Shown piece by piece: positions 36,372-45,329 of a stretch of 64,000 nucleotides of DNA. A model generated the notes under the pieces. The model worked only from the letters and a program-made list of their open reading frames with translations, made no database searches and was not told the origin of the DNA. Positions within the stretch are counted from its first letter, which is position 1; the number at the start of each line of letters is the position of its first letter. The DNA comes from Blautia_A aquisgranensis (lineage in GTDB: Bacteria > Bacillota > Clostridia > Lachnospirales > Lachnospiraceae): the NCBI RefSeq assembly GCF_040096615.1, contig NZ_JBBMEJ010000001.1:340799-404798 (forward strand), in the 5' to 3' direction. A program made the position numbers and the translations under genes.

Positions 36372-37085
36372 CTATTCTTCCAGATATCTGCTCATTTCCA
36401 GAAACTGTTCATGGGATACGGTGATCTTTCCGTTTTCCACAGTGATCAGTTCTTCCTTTTCCAGTGCTGCGATACTTCTCTGGACACTTCTTACATTAAA
36501 TCCGACCCTGTCAGACAGTTCTGCCTGCGTCCGGTTCAGCCGGAATATACCATCAGCCTTTTCTTTTTTACAGGTATAGGACTTTACAAGATACTTCATC
36601 AGGCGTTCCTTGCAGCTCATGAACATGTATTTACGGTCGTTTGCTTTTTCAGATGTCAGGATAGACATCACATTTTTTACCCGCAGAAGAAGTGCATTCT
36701 CATCATGCTGTATCCACTGCCAGTAAAGAACCGCCGGAATCGCCAGTATTTCGCAGTCCTCCGCCGCACAGATTGAAACACTGTATTCCGGATTTTCAGC
36801 AAAAACCTCAAAATCCCCTACAATGTACATCTGTGCAAAATCCATAAAATAATACACCCTGCCCAGTTTCTGATAATCCAGGCCCACGATCTCACCATTC
36901 AAAATGATATAGATCGTATCACACGGTTCTCCCGAACGTATGATAAACTGGTCTTTTTTTATCTTTCTGTATGACATGGCCCGGATAATAGCATCGGGTA
37001 CGTATTTAAATAATCGTTCCAGGTAGTCGCGCTTGCTGACGTTAAGTTTACTGATTTCCTCCAAAAAAAGTTCTTTTGATTCCAT
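36372..37085 (-). CDS. Crp/Fnr family regulator inside the purine salvage operon
   Basis: A 237-residue Crp-type regulator. The effector domain shows IIRSGEPCDTIYIILNGEIVGLD and the C-terminal winged helix-turn-helix is QAELSDRVGFNVRSVQRSIA. Its start codon lies inside the last codons of guaD (38-nt overlap), so translation is coupled. It probably controls this purine operon. It could also bind the TTGTG-N7-CACAA element ahead of punA, which is inference. The ligand is unknown. The stop codon is TAG. Confidence 0.88.
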   Translation of the reverse strand: MESKELFLEEISKLNVSKRDYLERLFKYVPDAIIRAMSYRKIKKDQFIIRSGEPCDTIYIILNGEIVGLDYQKLGRVYYFMDFAQMYIVGDFEVFAENPEYSVSICAAEDCEILAIPAVLYWQWIQHDENALLLRVKNVMSILTSEKANDRKYMFMSCKERLMKYLVKSYTCKKEKADGIFRLNRTQAELSDRVGFNVRSVQRSIAALEKEELITVENGKITVSHEQFLEMSRYLEE

Positions 37086-38361
37086 CCTTATCCCTCAGAA
37101 ATCCGTTTCCGTTTACAAATTTCGCGATCACATTTCTGTCATCCGCAAGATAGATCATCCGTTCCAGTCGCTCTTTTACACCAAGCTCCTGTGGATGACG
37201 CAAATTCGAATCATCAAGTACTACTGCGTCAAATTCATAGCCTTTTTCAAAAGCTCCCACCTTGCCGAAGAATTCTCCGCCACCTCTTGTAGCCAGATAA
37301 AATACCTCTTCCACTTTCAAAGGCGCCAGCTCCTGATCAGCAAGTCTCCAGCGAAGCTTGGAGCACTGGATCGCCATGGCCATTGCCTTGAACATGGACA
37401 GGGATGAACCGGCTGCCACGTCACTTCCAAGACCGATCTTCATTCCAAGCTCCAGATATTTTCTCACCGGTGCCACGCCGGAAGACAGATTGGTGTTGGA
37501 TTCCGGACAATGTGCAATGAACACCTGATTCTTCTTCATCAGCTGAATCTCTTCCTCTGTGCTGTGAACACAGTGTGCCATGATCGTAGGACAGCCATTT
37601 CCAAACATTCCATATTTGTCATAAGCCTCCCCGTAAAAAGCAGTATCCGGGCAAAGCTCCTGTACCCACTGGATCTCACCAAAGTTCTCGGAAAGATGTG
37701 ACTGCATCGGCAGATCATATTTCTTCTGCAGTGCAGAAAGTTTTTCCATCAGCTCATCAGAGCAGGTTGGTATAAATCTCGGTGTCAGGATCGGTTTTAT
37801 ATTCTCGAATTTTTCAGCCTCCTGAATCCATTTTTCTGTATCTTCAGCAGCTTTTTCCGGGCTGACTTCACAGAGATAATCCGGGCTGTTTCGGTCCATG
37901 TTTACTTTTCCCACAAATCCCTTGATTCCGGCATTTTCCAGTTTTTCCATAAGAAGAAGTGTTGCTTCATTATGAATGGTTCCGAACACACATGCTCTTG
38001 TTGTGGCACTTTTCTGCATATCCTCTGCAAAAATGTCGTAAGCTTTTTCTGCATAGGCAAGATCCTGATATTTCGCCTCCTCCACAAATGTGTGAGTGTT
38101 CAGCCAGTCCAGAAGCTCCAGATCCATTCCAAGTCCCCGGAAGGAATACTGCGGTGCATGCACATGCAGATCTGCAAATCCGGGAATGATCAGTTTATCT
38201 GTATAATCATAACAGGGAAATGTCTGATAGCATTCCGGAAGCTCCTCAAATACGCCAACGCAGATTCCGTTTTCGCAGACTGTATAGCCGTTTTCCACAA
38301 TACAAAGTTCTCTGTTCTCATTGCTGTAGCAGATATTTCCCTTCATTACAAACCGTTTCAT
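37048..38361 (-). CDS. guaD: guanine deaminase
   Basis: Zinc amidohydrolase converting guanine to xanthine. The ATG at 38361 gives 437 residues, preceded by AGGAAACAGGACGAG. Metal ligands are visible: PGFADLHVHAPQ (HxH), MQSHLSEN, MAHCVHS and GLGSDVAAGSSLSMF (Asp). The motif PESNTNLSSG is typical of GuaD. It follows punA by 36 nt and overlaps the downstream Crp gene. With punA it converts guanosine to guanine, then xanthine. Confidence 0.94.
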   Translation of the reverse strand: MKRFVMKGNICYSNENRELCIVENGYTVCENGICVGVFEELPECYQTFPCYDYTDKLIIPGFADLHVHAPQYSFRGLGMDLELLDWLNTHTFVEEAKYQDLAYAEKAYDIFAEDMQKSATTRACVFGTIHNEATLLLMEKLENAGIKGFVGKVNMDRNSPDYLCEVSPEKAAEDTEKWIQEAEKFENIKPILTPRFIPTCSDELMEKLSALQKKYDLPMQSHLSENFGEIQWVQELCPDTAFYGEAYDKYGMFGNGCPTIMAHCVHSTEEEIQLMKKNQVFIAHCPESNTNLSSGVAPVRKYLELGMKIGLGSDVAAGSSLSMFKAMAMAIQCSKLRWRLADQELAPLKVEEVFYLATRGGGEFFGKVGAFEKGYEFDAVVLDDSNLRHPQELGVKERLERMIYLADDRNVIAKFVNGNGFLRDKDGIKRTFFGGNQ

Positions 38362-38397
38362 CTCGTCCTGTTTCCTTTCTGATGTCTCATTCACGGA

Positions 38398-39210
38398 TTA
38401 CATATTTACAACAACTTTTGCAACAAGCTCCTTGAAGGATTTTGCCACGCGGTCTGCTGTCTCCTGTACTTCTTTATGATCCAGTGCTTCTTTGGAGATT
38501 CCTGCTGCCATGTTTGTAATACAGGAAATTCCGCAGACTTCCATACCCATGTGACGCGCTGCCATAGCCTCACATGCTGTACTCATTCCAACTGCATCTC
38601 CACCCCAGCGCTGTGCAAGTCTTACCTCTGCCGGTGTCTCATAGTTCGGGCCTGTGAACTGTACGTAAACACCTTCCTGAAGCTTGATGTCACACTCTCC
38701 TGCACATTTGCGGATCACATCCTGAAGACGTTTGCTGTATACCTCACTCATATCCGGGAATCTTGTTCCCAGCTCATCAATGTTCGGTCCGATCAGCGGG
38801 CTTGGAACGCCTGTTGTGATATGGTCTGTGATCAGCATGAAATCTCCTGGTTTATAGGAAGGATTCGCTCCACCTGCCGCATTGGTAAGAAGAATCTTCT
38901 TTGCGCCAAGCATTCCCATAAGGCGGGTCGGAAGAACAACATCTGACATTGCATATCCTTCATAATAGTGAACACGTCCCTGCATGATAACAACCGGTGT
39001 TTTCTCCACATAACCAAATACGAAACGTCCCTTGTGACCTTTTACTGTAGATACCGGGAATCCCTCGATGTCTGTGTAATCAATAGTCTGCTCGATCTGG
39101 ATCCCATCTGCAAAATTTCCAAGTCCGGAGCCAAGGATCAGTGCAACTTCCGGTTTGAAATCAACTTTCTTTCTTACGCTTTCTAGGCATGTCATTAATT
39201 TTTTGTACAT
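38398..39210 (-). CDS. punA: purine-nucleoside phosphorylase (PNP-I, trimeric)
   Basis: Cleaves inosine and guanosine with phosphate to base and ribose 1-phosphate. The ATG at 39210 (AAAGGAAG upstream) gives 270 residues, the usual trimeric PNP size. Motifs: LILGSGLGNFAD (phosphate), MQGRVHYYEGY, TNAAGGANPSYKPGDFMLI, GPNYETPAE and TNMAAGISKEALDHKEV. It is the first gene of the operon punA-guaD-crp-deoB-(nupC), whose products feed ribose 1-phosphate to DeoB. Confidence 0.96.
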   Translation of the reverse strand: MYKKLMTCLESVRKKVDFKPEVALILGSGLGNFADGIQIEQTIDYTDIEGFPVSTVKGHKGRFVFGYVEKTPVVIMQGRVHYYEGYAMSDVVLPTRLMGMLGAKKILLTNAAGGANPSYKPGDFMLITDHITTGVPSPLIGPNIDELGTRFPDMSEVYSKRLQDVIRKCAGECDIKLQEGVYVQFTGPNYETPAEVRLAQRWGGDAVGMSTACEAMAARHMGMEVCGISCITNMAAGISKEALDHKEVQETADRVAKSFKELVAKVVVNM

Positions 39211-39245
39211 AATTCTTACTTCCTTTCTTTTTATTATTTTATATT

Positions 39246-39293
39246 TTTGTGTCTTTATCACAATGTCTCCTGACTTAATGCTCTCTGATTATA
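39246..39293 (-). promoter_or_regulatory. promoter and Crp-like element ahead of punA
   Basis: TATAAT at 39293-39288 gives a predicted start near 39281. An inverted repeat TTGTG-N7-CACAA (within 39246-39264) lies about 17-35 nt downstream of it, a repressor-like position. The rest of the 376-nt interval 39211-39586 is AT-rich, with a short GACA/TGTC hairpin and T-run (near 39308-39335), and shows no gene. Confidence 0.5.
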
Positions 39294-39492
39294 CGAAATC
39301 ACTGTTTTTAAAAAAACGACATTTGTCGCGATTGTGCAAAAAAGTTTCAGAATCATTATTTTTCACAATAAGCTGTTTTTGACTTTGTATATTATGCACA
39401 ACTCCTTTTGCGAAAATATCCTCGTTTTCATGATACCATGATGCCCGTTTTTTTACAATCCGATCCTGACATATCACGAATGTACCACAGAA

Positions 39493-39541
39493 CAGAAACA
39501 GACCCTGCTTCTCAATACTTGAAAAACAGGGTCTGTTTCTG
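39493..39541 (-). terminator. probable terminator of the RhaM-like gene
   Basis: A perfect 15-bp inverted repeat (39493-39507 with 39527-39541) and a 19-nt loop. On the minus strand it ends in a T-rich tail (TTTCTGTTCTG) rather than a clean T-run. It starts 46 nt after the stop codon. Confidence 0.65.
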
Positions 39542-39586
39542 GATTTATCACGTTTATTTCAGAACTTCCGTTGACCTGGCAGCTGA

Positions 39587-40054
39587 TCAGAAATGAATAG
39601 ATTCACTCCAGTCGTCTGCGTCAAAAGCAATATTGCTTCGGATATCATCTTCATCTGAGATACTTCCGTTCTTGGCTGCTGCTGCAAGCTCATCTGCCCC
39701 AACATCATCTTCACTTGAGAATGGTGTCTGTACAAAATTGCTTCCTAGAATCTTCAGTGGTGCCCACCAGTTCGTTGTCTTAAGCTGCTCCGGAGCTACA
39801 TCTCTTCTTCTCTGTTTGATGAAATATCCCTCATCCTCCAGTGTCGCACTGAGAACAGCCATGTCCTGGTAAAAATCATCTCCCACATACTCAAATGTCA
39901 TCAGGATAAACTCTTCCAGCTCATAGAAAAACTGATTGCGGATTCCATGATGCCACATAAATTTACGTGTCTTCTCTGACGGATTCAGCTGCTTCGCAAG
40001 AAATGCCTCTCTCTCCTCCGGTACAACATAGATAACCTCTTCTACTCGTCTCAT
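39587..40054 (-). CDS. L-rhamnose mutarotase-like protein with acidic C-terminal tail
   Basis: A 155-residue protein; GGAGG lies ten bases before the ATG at 40054. Residues 1-105 resemble the RhaM (YiiL) fold: WHHGIRNQFFYELEE, LMTFEYVGDDFYQDMA and TTNWWAPLK correspond to the family's IRNYSIF, YFEYDGDDF and WW-L signatures. RhaM interconverts anomers of L-rhamnose. The last 50 residues are an acidic, low-complexity tail (SSEDDVGADELAAAA onward) absent from RhaM. No rhamnose genes are adjacent, so the sugar and function are uncertain. Confidence 0.65.
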   Translation of the reverse strand: MRRVEEVIYVVPEEREAFLAKQLNPSEKTRKFMWHHGIRNQFFYELEEFILMTFEYVGDDFYQDMAVLSATLEDEGYFIKQRRRDVAPEQLKTTNWWAPLKILGSNFVQTPFSSEDDVGADELAAAAKNGSISDEDDIRSNIAFDADDWSESIHF

Positions 40055-40210
40055 AATACTTCTACCTCCAAACATTATATGTTTTTGCTCACGTCCCCTT
40101 GATGCACTCAATATAACATTTTTCGGCTGCTATGACCATGCACTTTTTTGCTCAAAATGTTCAAAAAATTCACCTGTTATCCGATGTTCTCCTGAGTCCT
40201 GAAATGGTTT

Positions 40211-40720
40211 TTAGCTGAAGACATATTCCATCTCATTCCACTTTTCATTTCCCAGCACAGAAGCGGAAATTCCCACATATTGGAACCCCATTCTTTCGTA
40301 CATTCCAACCTTAGTATCCACGCAGGTGAGGACTGCTTTTTTTCGTCCTCTTTCCTTTTCCCTGGCAAGGTATCGGGTCATCAGCTCTCTGGCAAGCCCC
40401 TGTCCACGGTGTTCCGGAAGTACCTCCAGTCCCAGCAGCATATTATTCTCACCAGCTGGTGTGCTTAAGTCCGCATTCGTAAAAAATCTGTCCTGAAAAG
40501 TCTCTTCATCTGTTGCAAAGCCGGTGAGATATCCTGCCAGCCTTCCTGTTTCCCGATCTTCCGCTACCAGAAACAGCTCCGGAATTTTTTTCACCCGGTC
40601 TATAATATCCTCTCTGCTGATCGCCTCTGCCGGCGGAAAACAGATCTGCTCGATCTCTGCTGCCTGTTCGGCCTCCTCCTCACGTATAGAACGAAATGTA
40701 TATTTTTCTGATAGATTCAT
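40211..40720 (-). CDS. GNAT family N-acetyltransferase
   Basis: Acetyl-CoA dependent acyltransferase of the GNAT fold. The ATG at 40720 with AAGGAGAGG upstream gives 169 residues. Motif A with the acetyl-CoA pyrophosphate loop is EVLPEHRGQGLARELM near residue 105, preceded by LLGLEV. Motif B includes CVDTKVGMYERMGF. The general shape resembles arylalkylamine-type GNATs. The substrate is unknown, and no neighbouring gene suggests one. Confidence 0.9.
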   Translation of the reverse strand: MNLSEKYTFRSIREEEAEQAAEIEQICFPPAEAISREDIIDRVKKIPELFLVAEDRETGRLAGYLTGFATDEETFQDRFFTNADLSTPAGENNMLLGLEVLPEHRGQGLARELMTRYLAREKERGRKKAVLTCVDTKVGMYERMGFQYVGISASVLGNEKWNEMEYVFS

Positions 40721-40821
40721 AATTCCTCTCCTTTGTTTTTTCCTCATCCTTATGTAATCTACCATATTATCTTCCCAGAGAGAAGCCCTTTCTTTGTATC
40801 TGACCTGCTTCCGTTGTCTTC

Positions 40822-41791
40822 CTAGCTCTGGTACGCACCCTTCCAGTTCTCAAAAATCTCCGAAGAGTTTTTCAAAAAATCATAGGATATGTGAATTTCA
40901 CTTTCCTCAAAAGTTCTGTCGCTTTCCAGAATCGGCCATGGATTACAGCCACCCGCAGTTTCCCCGATCTGATCCATGGTAAATGAATTTCCGCAGTTCT
41001 GGCAAACCAGCTTATCTCCTTCCTGTTTGTAATAGCCGTTTCCGGAATCATAACAGATCTGGCATGTATTGAATGCAGTACGGATTGTTCCATCCGCATC
41101 TTTTAATGCAACCACTTCCATCTCTGTGCCATCTACATTTACCGGATAAAATGCAGCTTTTTCTGTCACATAAATTTTCCCCGTTTTCAAAAATATATTC
41201 CATATCAAAATCCTGCAGGAGCATCTTATAATTGCATCCGTTAATGCTGCCTTCCGGTGCCTGGATCTCCCACTTCACAGGTTCTCCTGCCTTCACTGTA
41301 ATATCCGGGTACTGACCCGATTTCAGTGTACTGGAAACATACTGCACTCCATCTTTTTCTGTTGCAGTATCAGTCCTGTCATTGTTCTGCATACCATCTG
41401 CCGTTGCCTTTCCCGCTGATCTGCTTCCAAGACCTGACAGTGCACTTCCCTGTACCATCATAGACAGCCCCATAACCACTACCAGAACTGCACCAATCTT
41501 TAAGATCTGCCTTGTAAATTTTTTCCCAAGTGCGAAAAAAAAACGAACCAAACCCAAGCATCAGCGGAACCGTTCCAAGGCTGAAACACAGCATGGCAAA
41601 AGCTCCGCTTAAGACATTTCCCGAAGTCCCGGAAATATTCCCAGCATATTCACTCCCATAATTATCATGATGATTCCTGCCAGAAGCTTCAGGATTCCCT
41701 GCAATACAGAAGATGTCTGTATGTCAGCTCCAATTCCTGCCAGGCCACCCACAGCTCCAAGAAAAAACAGGGTAAGGCTATAGACATGCAA
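40822..41791 (-). pseudogene. eroded TauE/SafE membrane protein and DUF2318 iron-sulfur-like domain
   Basis: Three frames together carry remains of a TauE/SafE-type membrane protein joined to a DUF2318 domain. 41791-41609 encodes two helices (YSLTLFFLGAVGG, LLAGIIMIIMGVNML), then stops. 41590-41545 resumes in another frame as SGAFAMLCFSLGTVPLML, so the central helices with the CGPLQ region are missing. A run of nine A on plus (41535-41543) shifts the frame again to FFFALGKKFTRQ and a cupredoxin-like segment (EIQAPEGSINGCN). Near 41190 a third frame begins KIYVTEKAAFYPVNVDG, the DUF2318 domain, with CQICYDSG, CQNCGNSF and GGCNPWPI, which runs intact to 40822. Whether the parent was one gene or two is not certain. 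Confidence 0.78.
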
Positions 41792-41811
41792 CTATACCGT
41801 TCCCTGTTTTT
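41763..41811 (-). terminator. terminator hairpin after the c-di-GMP riboswitch
   Basis: AAAACAGGG (41811-41803) pairs with CCCTGTTTT (41773-41765) and is followed by further T, with an inner TATAG/CTATA pairing. It lies directly after the aptamer. Its 3' arm is also coding sequence of the TauE/SafE remnant. Confidence 0.65.
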
Positions 41812-41813
41812 AT

Positions 41814-41886
41814 TCCTTGCAACTGGCTGCCATTTTACAGGCCCTTTAGCTTTGCGTCACAGCTTTTCAACTGCTTTTGACCATAT
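41814..41886 (-). promoter_or_regulatory. cyclic di-GMP-I (GEMM) riboswitch
   Basis: The minus strand shows the conserved aptamer parts in order: a CAGTT-GAAA-AGCTG stem with GNRA tetraloop (GAAA at 41869-41866), then GACGCAAAGC (41859-41850), then CTAAAGGGCC and ATGGCAGCCAGTTGC with the tetraloop receptor region. This is the c-di-GMP class I pattern. It lies just before a transcription terminator and the eroded TauE/SafE-DUF2318 locus. The outer P1 strand is weakly paired by eye, so affinity may be reduced. Confidence 0.8.
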
Positions 41887-41909
41887 ATTTATTTTTTTCT
41901 TTCTTATTA

Positions 41910-41939
41910 TTGCATACTCAGCCACAGAGGACTGTCAAC
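41910..41939 (-). promoter_or_regulatory. promoter of the riboswitch transcript
   Basis: TTGACA (41939-41934) with TGCAAT (41915-41910) at 18-bp spacing, or TATGCA at 16 bp. It is about 25 nt upstream of the aptamer. Confidence 0.5.
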
Positions 41940-41993
41940 CATTCTGGTCAACATTTATCAGTGCTCACTCTGAATCTGGTAACAGCTGTTTTC

Positions 41994-44156
41994 TTATATC
42001 TGATACCAGCGGATCTCATTAGCCTCCAGATGCAGTTCAAAGTTGCTGCCATCCCCCATGTAAACAGTGGTATCCTGCGGTTCGTATGTATTATTTACCA
42101 CACAGTATTTTCCGTTCTTTACATACGCGTGAACTTCTACATTATAATTGGAAGAAAACCAGCGACAAAGCTCTTCTTCTGCGGATGATGACCACAGAAC
42201 CGCACGATACAGAACACGGCTGTTCCGGAAACTGTACGGAAGTCCGCTGATATAAACGCCACGGCCTTTTCCGAAGGTCTTCACTGCCATCTGTACCTCC
42301 TGATTCTTATGGATCAGAATCTCCGTCTGTGGCAGCGCAAAGATATTCTTTTTGCCTTCGCCGAAATCTACGGTTCCGTCTGTATCTGCAAGGATAAAAT
42401 GATCTCTGTGCTCATCCCAGTTGTACTTATCTGTATTAAGGTTAAATCCCCTCTCTTCCTCTACGCCCAGAATATCATCCAGCTGGAAGAATTTTCCCTG
42501 CCACTGATGAGCTCCCGGTTCTCCAACGCCGATAAAACCGCCACCATTATAGACAAATTTTCGCACAGCAGTAAGGACAGCCGGATCTGCCCAGTTTTCT
42601 CCACCGGACTGTGCTGTATCAGCATCGCCTACATTAATGACTACATCAAAATTCTTCAGGAACTCTTCATTCTCGCGAATGTCATCAAAGCTGATAAAGG
42701 AAACATCAAAAGGTGCACCGCTCAGTGCCTCTATAATCCCGAAATAGGAATAATTCTGCTTATAATAAATGGCATGATGTACCATATGATTACCCCAGGA
42801 ACGCATTTTTCCCCAGCAGTTCAAAACCGCCACTCGTTTTACGCAGTACGGTGTTGTTCCCTGAATGTTGTCATACAGCACGCGGAACTCCTGGCACACC
42901 TCCTTGATATACTGCACAAAATCCGGAAATTCCAGGGCAAGCTTCAGATATCCGCCATAGCCGATCCGCTGGATCGGGCTTCGAAGGATTGCTCTTCTGG
43001 CAGTCACCCAGTTCACCTTTGCCTCTTTTACCGGATCGCCGCCTTCATGGAATGTATCCGGGAAAAAGTACGGCAGAAATCTTCCCTCTGTGTACTTTAC
43101 ATTTTTGATATCACTGAACAGACGCAGGGTTGCACCATTTCCCACGCTTCCGACCACTGCATCCAGCCCGATGGTGGCAAACTCATCCATAAAAGGCTCC
43201 ATGCCGATCCAGTGATCTCCCAGAAACATCATGGCTTCTTTTCCATACTCATGAACAATATCCACCATTTCCTTCGCAAGGCTGGCTACCTCTCTTCTCT
43301 GGAATGCCTGAAAATCTTTAAATTCCTTTGACGGAATGCGGTACGTATTGTTCATATAGCCCTGGTCAATGATAAATTCCGGACGGAAAGGATAGCCTGC
43401 TTCTTTTTCAAACTGCTCCAGTATATAAGGGCTGACAGACGCGGAATATCCGAACCAGTCCACATATTTTTCACGCGCCAGCTCATCAAAAACCAGCGTA
43501 AACTGGTGGAAAAAGGTTGTAAAACGTACCACATCTACGTAATCATGTGTGTCAAGAAACCTGCGAAGTCGTTCCAGGGAATGCGCTCTTGTCTCAGGCT
43601 GACGTACATCAAACGTGATCTGCGGCTCCACATCCTTCCAGTCATTAACTACCGCATTGTACATATGCACAGGATCCCACATAATATACGCCAGAAAACT
43701 TACTGTATATTCATGAAACAGCTTCGCCGGCCGTATCACAACATTTCCTGTTTCTTCCTCATAGGACCATTCTTCTGTGCTGACTGTTTCACCGGTGGTA
43801 CGATCAATAACCTCCCACCATCTCCGGATATCATCCCGCGTATTCACTGCAAGCATGTCCGGATACAGATGATCCATCAGATGAATTTCCAAAGTATCCG
43901 AAACTGCCGTATGAAATGATGTCATAATATACATCTGCTGGATTTCTTCCGGATGCGCCTTTGCCCAGGCATTATCCTTTCTTGTTGTGTAATATGTAGC
44001 ATATATCTTTGCACCCGTCTCTCTCAATTCTGCCGGAAACTCAGTTCCGTCACAGTCACGGATCGCATCTGCTCCCCATTCTTCCAGTATATCCAAAGTC
44101 TGTGGAATCACATCCAGATCTGTGGGGATGGTTACTCTTCCTCTGTTCTTTTTCAT
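41994..44156 (-). CDS. lnpA: 1,3-beta-galactosyl-N-acetylhexosamine phosphorylase (GH112)
   Basis: Cytoplasmic phosphorylase that splits galacto-N-biose or lacto-N-biose I with phosphate to galactose 1-phosphate and GalNAc or GlcNAc. The ATG at 44156 with GGAGG five bases upstream gives 720 residues, the family length. Motifs typical of GH112 include RGRVTIPTDLDVIPQT at the N-terminus, SFHTAVSDTLEIHLM, FLGDHWIGMEPF (region of the catalytic Asp), GVGEPGAHQWQG and NNTYEPQDTTVYMG. It is the last gene of the locus, 33 nt after the kinase. Whether GNB or LNB is preferred cannot be read from sequence. Confidence 0.95.
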   Translation of the reverse strand: MKKNRGRVTIPTDLDVIPQTLDILEEWGADAIRDCDGTEFPAELRETGAKIYATYYTTRKDNAWAKAHPEEIQQMYIMTSFHTAVSDTLEIHLMDHLYPDMLAVNTRDDIRRWWEVIDRTTGETVSTEEWSYEEETGNVVIRPAKLFHEYTVSFLAYIMWDPVHMYNAVVNDWKDVEPQITFDVRQPETRAHSLERLRRFLDTHDYVDVVRFTTFFHQFTLVFDELAREKYVDWFGYSASVSPYILEQFEKEAGYPFRPEFIIDQGYMNNTYRIPSKEFKDFQAFQRREVASLAKEMVDIVHEYGKEAMMFLGDHWIGMEPFMDEFATIGLDAVVGSVGNGATLRLFSDIKNVKYTEGRFLPYFFPDTFHEGGDPVKEAKVNWVTARRAILRSPIQRIGYGGYLKLALEFPDFVQYIKEVCQEFRVLYDNIQGTTPYCVKRVAVLNCWGKMRSWGNHMVHHAIYYKQNYSYFGIIEALSGAPFDVSFISFDDIRENEEFLKNFDVVINVGDADTAQSGGENWADPAVLTAVRKFVYNGGGFIGVGEPGAHQWQGKFFQLDDILGVEEERGFNLNTDKYNWDEHRDHFILADTDGTVDFGEGKKNIFALPQTEILIHKNQEVQMAVKTFGKGRGVYISGLPYSFRNSRVLYRAVLWSSSAEEELCRWFSSNYNVEVHAYVKNGKYCVVNNTYEPQDTTVYMGDGSNFELHLEANEIRWYQI

Positions 44157-44189
44157 TTCTACCTCCATTTAAACGAACATTTATTTTAT

Positions 44190-45308
44190 CTATTCCGGCT
44201 TGTATCTGTTCACGATCTCCTGCATAATATCCCACTTCTTCTCCATATCGGAAAGTAGCTTAAATTGTGTACGGCATCGATCCAGGTTCTGTCCCTCCCA
44301 GTCTGTTTTGAAATAGTGATCTCCCTCCAGATAATCCGTCAGAAAGCGGATCCCGCATTCATAGGTCATAACCTTCGCACCCATAGGCAGCAGTTCTATT
44401 TCTTTTGGAGTCAGCTTATCGCCGCAACTCTCCAGAAAACCTTTTACATAGATCTCATACAATCCCATATCACAGGAAACCTTGCTGAGATCCTTTTCGT
44501 CTTCCAGCGCTGTGCTGGCACCAAAACGGATCGCATCTCCAAAATCATCCATAGCCAGTCCCGGCATGACTGTATCCAGGTCCACCACGCAGATACCTTT
44601 TCCTGTGAAAATATCAATCATTACATTATTAAGCTTCGTATCATTATGTGTCACTCTTAAAGGAATCTCACCCTTCTGTAAAAATTCTCCGAAAATCCCC
44701 GCCAGTTCCTCATGCTGCATGGCAAAATCAATCTCGTCCTGAACCTTTTCCGCCCGCCGGAAGCTGTCACATTCCACCGCTTTCTTCAATGTCTGAAACC
44801 GTTTTTTCGTATCATGAAATCCTTTGATAGTCTCATGCAGCGTCTCCGCCGGGTAATCCGCCAGCATTTCCTGAAACCTTCCAAAAGCAACTGCACTTTC
44901 GTAAAAATCCTCCGGTTTTTCCACAAGATCATAGCTTACTGCATCCGTGATAAAAATATAGGCTCTCCAGCATTCGCCATCCGCATCCTGCAGGTAGTTT
45001 TTTCCCTCTTTTGTGGGAATCAGGTTCAGAACCTCCCGTTCCGGATCTCCGTCATTCTCTATGATCTTCTTTTTCAGATGCTCCGTCACTCCGCTGATAT
45101 TTTCCATCAGTTCGTCCGGATTCTGAAATATTTCCAGATTGATCTTCTGCAGGATCACCTTTATGGAACCCATGTTTCCGATCCTATAACGCAAAAGCCA
45201 GGTTCCGTTAATATGGCCACTTCCGCAGGGACTCCAGGAAACGAGCTCTCCTGTAAAATCAAACTGCCCTGCGATCTTCCTGATCTTCTCTTCTGATATA
45301 CAACTCAT
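44190..45308 (-). CDS. nahK: N-acetylhexosamine 1-kinase (NahK/LnpB)
   Basis: Phosphorylates GlcNAc/GalNAc at the anomeric position so the phosphorolysis product can enter amino-sugar metabolism. It is 372 residues with the aminoglycoside phosphotransferase fold. The catalytic loop is RVTHNDTKLNNVM and the metal motif is VVDLDTVMPGL, both as in Bifidobacterium NahK. GSGHINGTWLLRY near residue 30 forms the glycine-rich nucleotide loop. It lies 21 nt after the GH42 gene and 33 nt before lnpA, which is the same kinase-phosphorylase pairing as in Bifidobacterium. Stop codon is TAG. Confidence 0.94.
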   Translation of the reverse strand: MSCISEEKIRKIAGQFDFTGELVSWSPCGSGHINGTWLLRYRIGNMGSIKVILQKINLEIFQNPDELMENISGVTEHLKKKIIENDGDPEREVLNLIPTKEGKNYLQDADGECWRAYIFITDAVSYDLVEKPEDFYESAVAFGRFQEMLADYPAETLHETIKGFHDTKKRFQTLKKAVECDSFRRAEKVQDEIDFAMQHEELAGIFGEFLQKGEIPLRVTHNDTKLNNVMIDIFTGKGICVVDLDTVMPGLAMDDFGDAIRFGASTALEDEKDLSKVSCDMGLYEIYVKGFLESCGDKLTPKEIELLPMGAKVMTYECGIRFLTDYLEGDHYFKTDWEGQNLDRCRTQFKLLSDMEKKWDIMQEIVNRYKPE

Positions 45309-45329
45309 TTTATCTTCTCTTTGCTGTGT

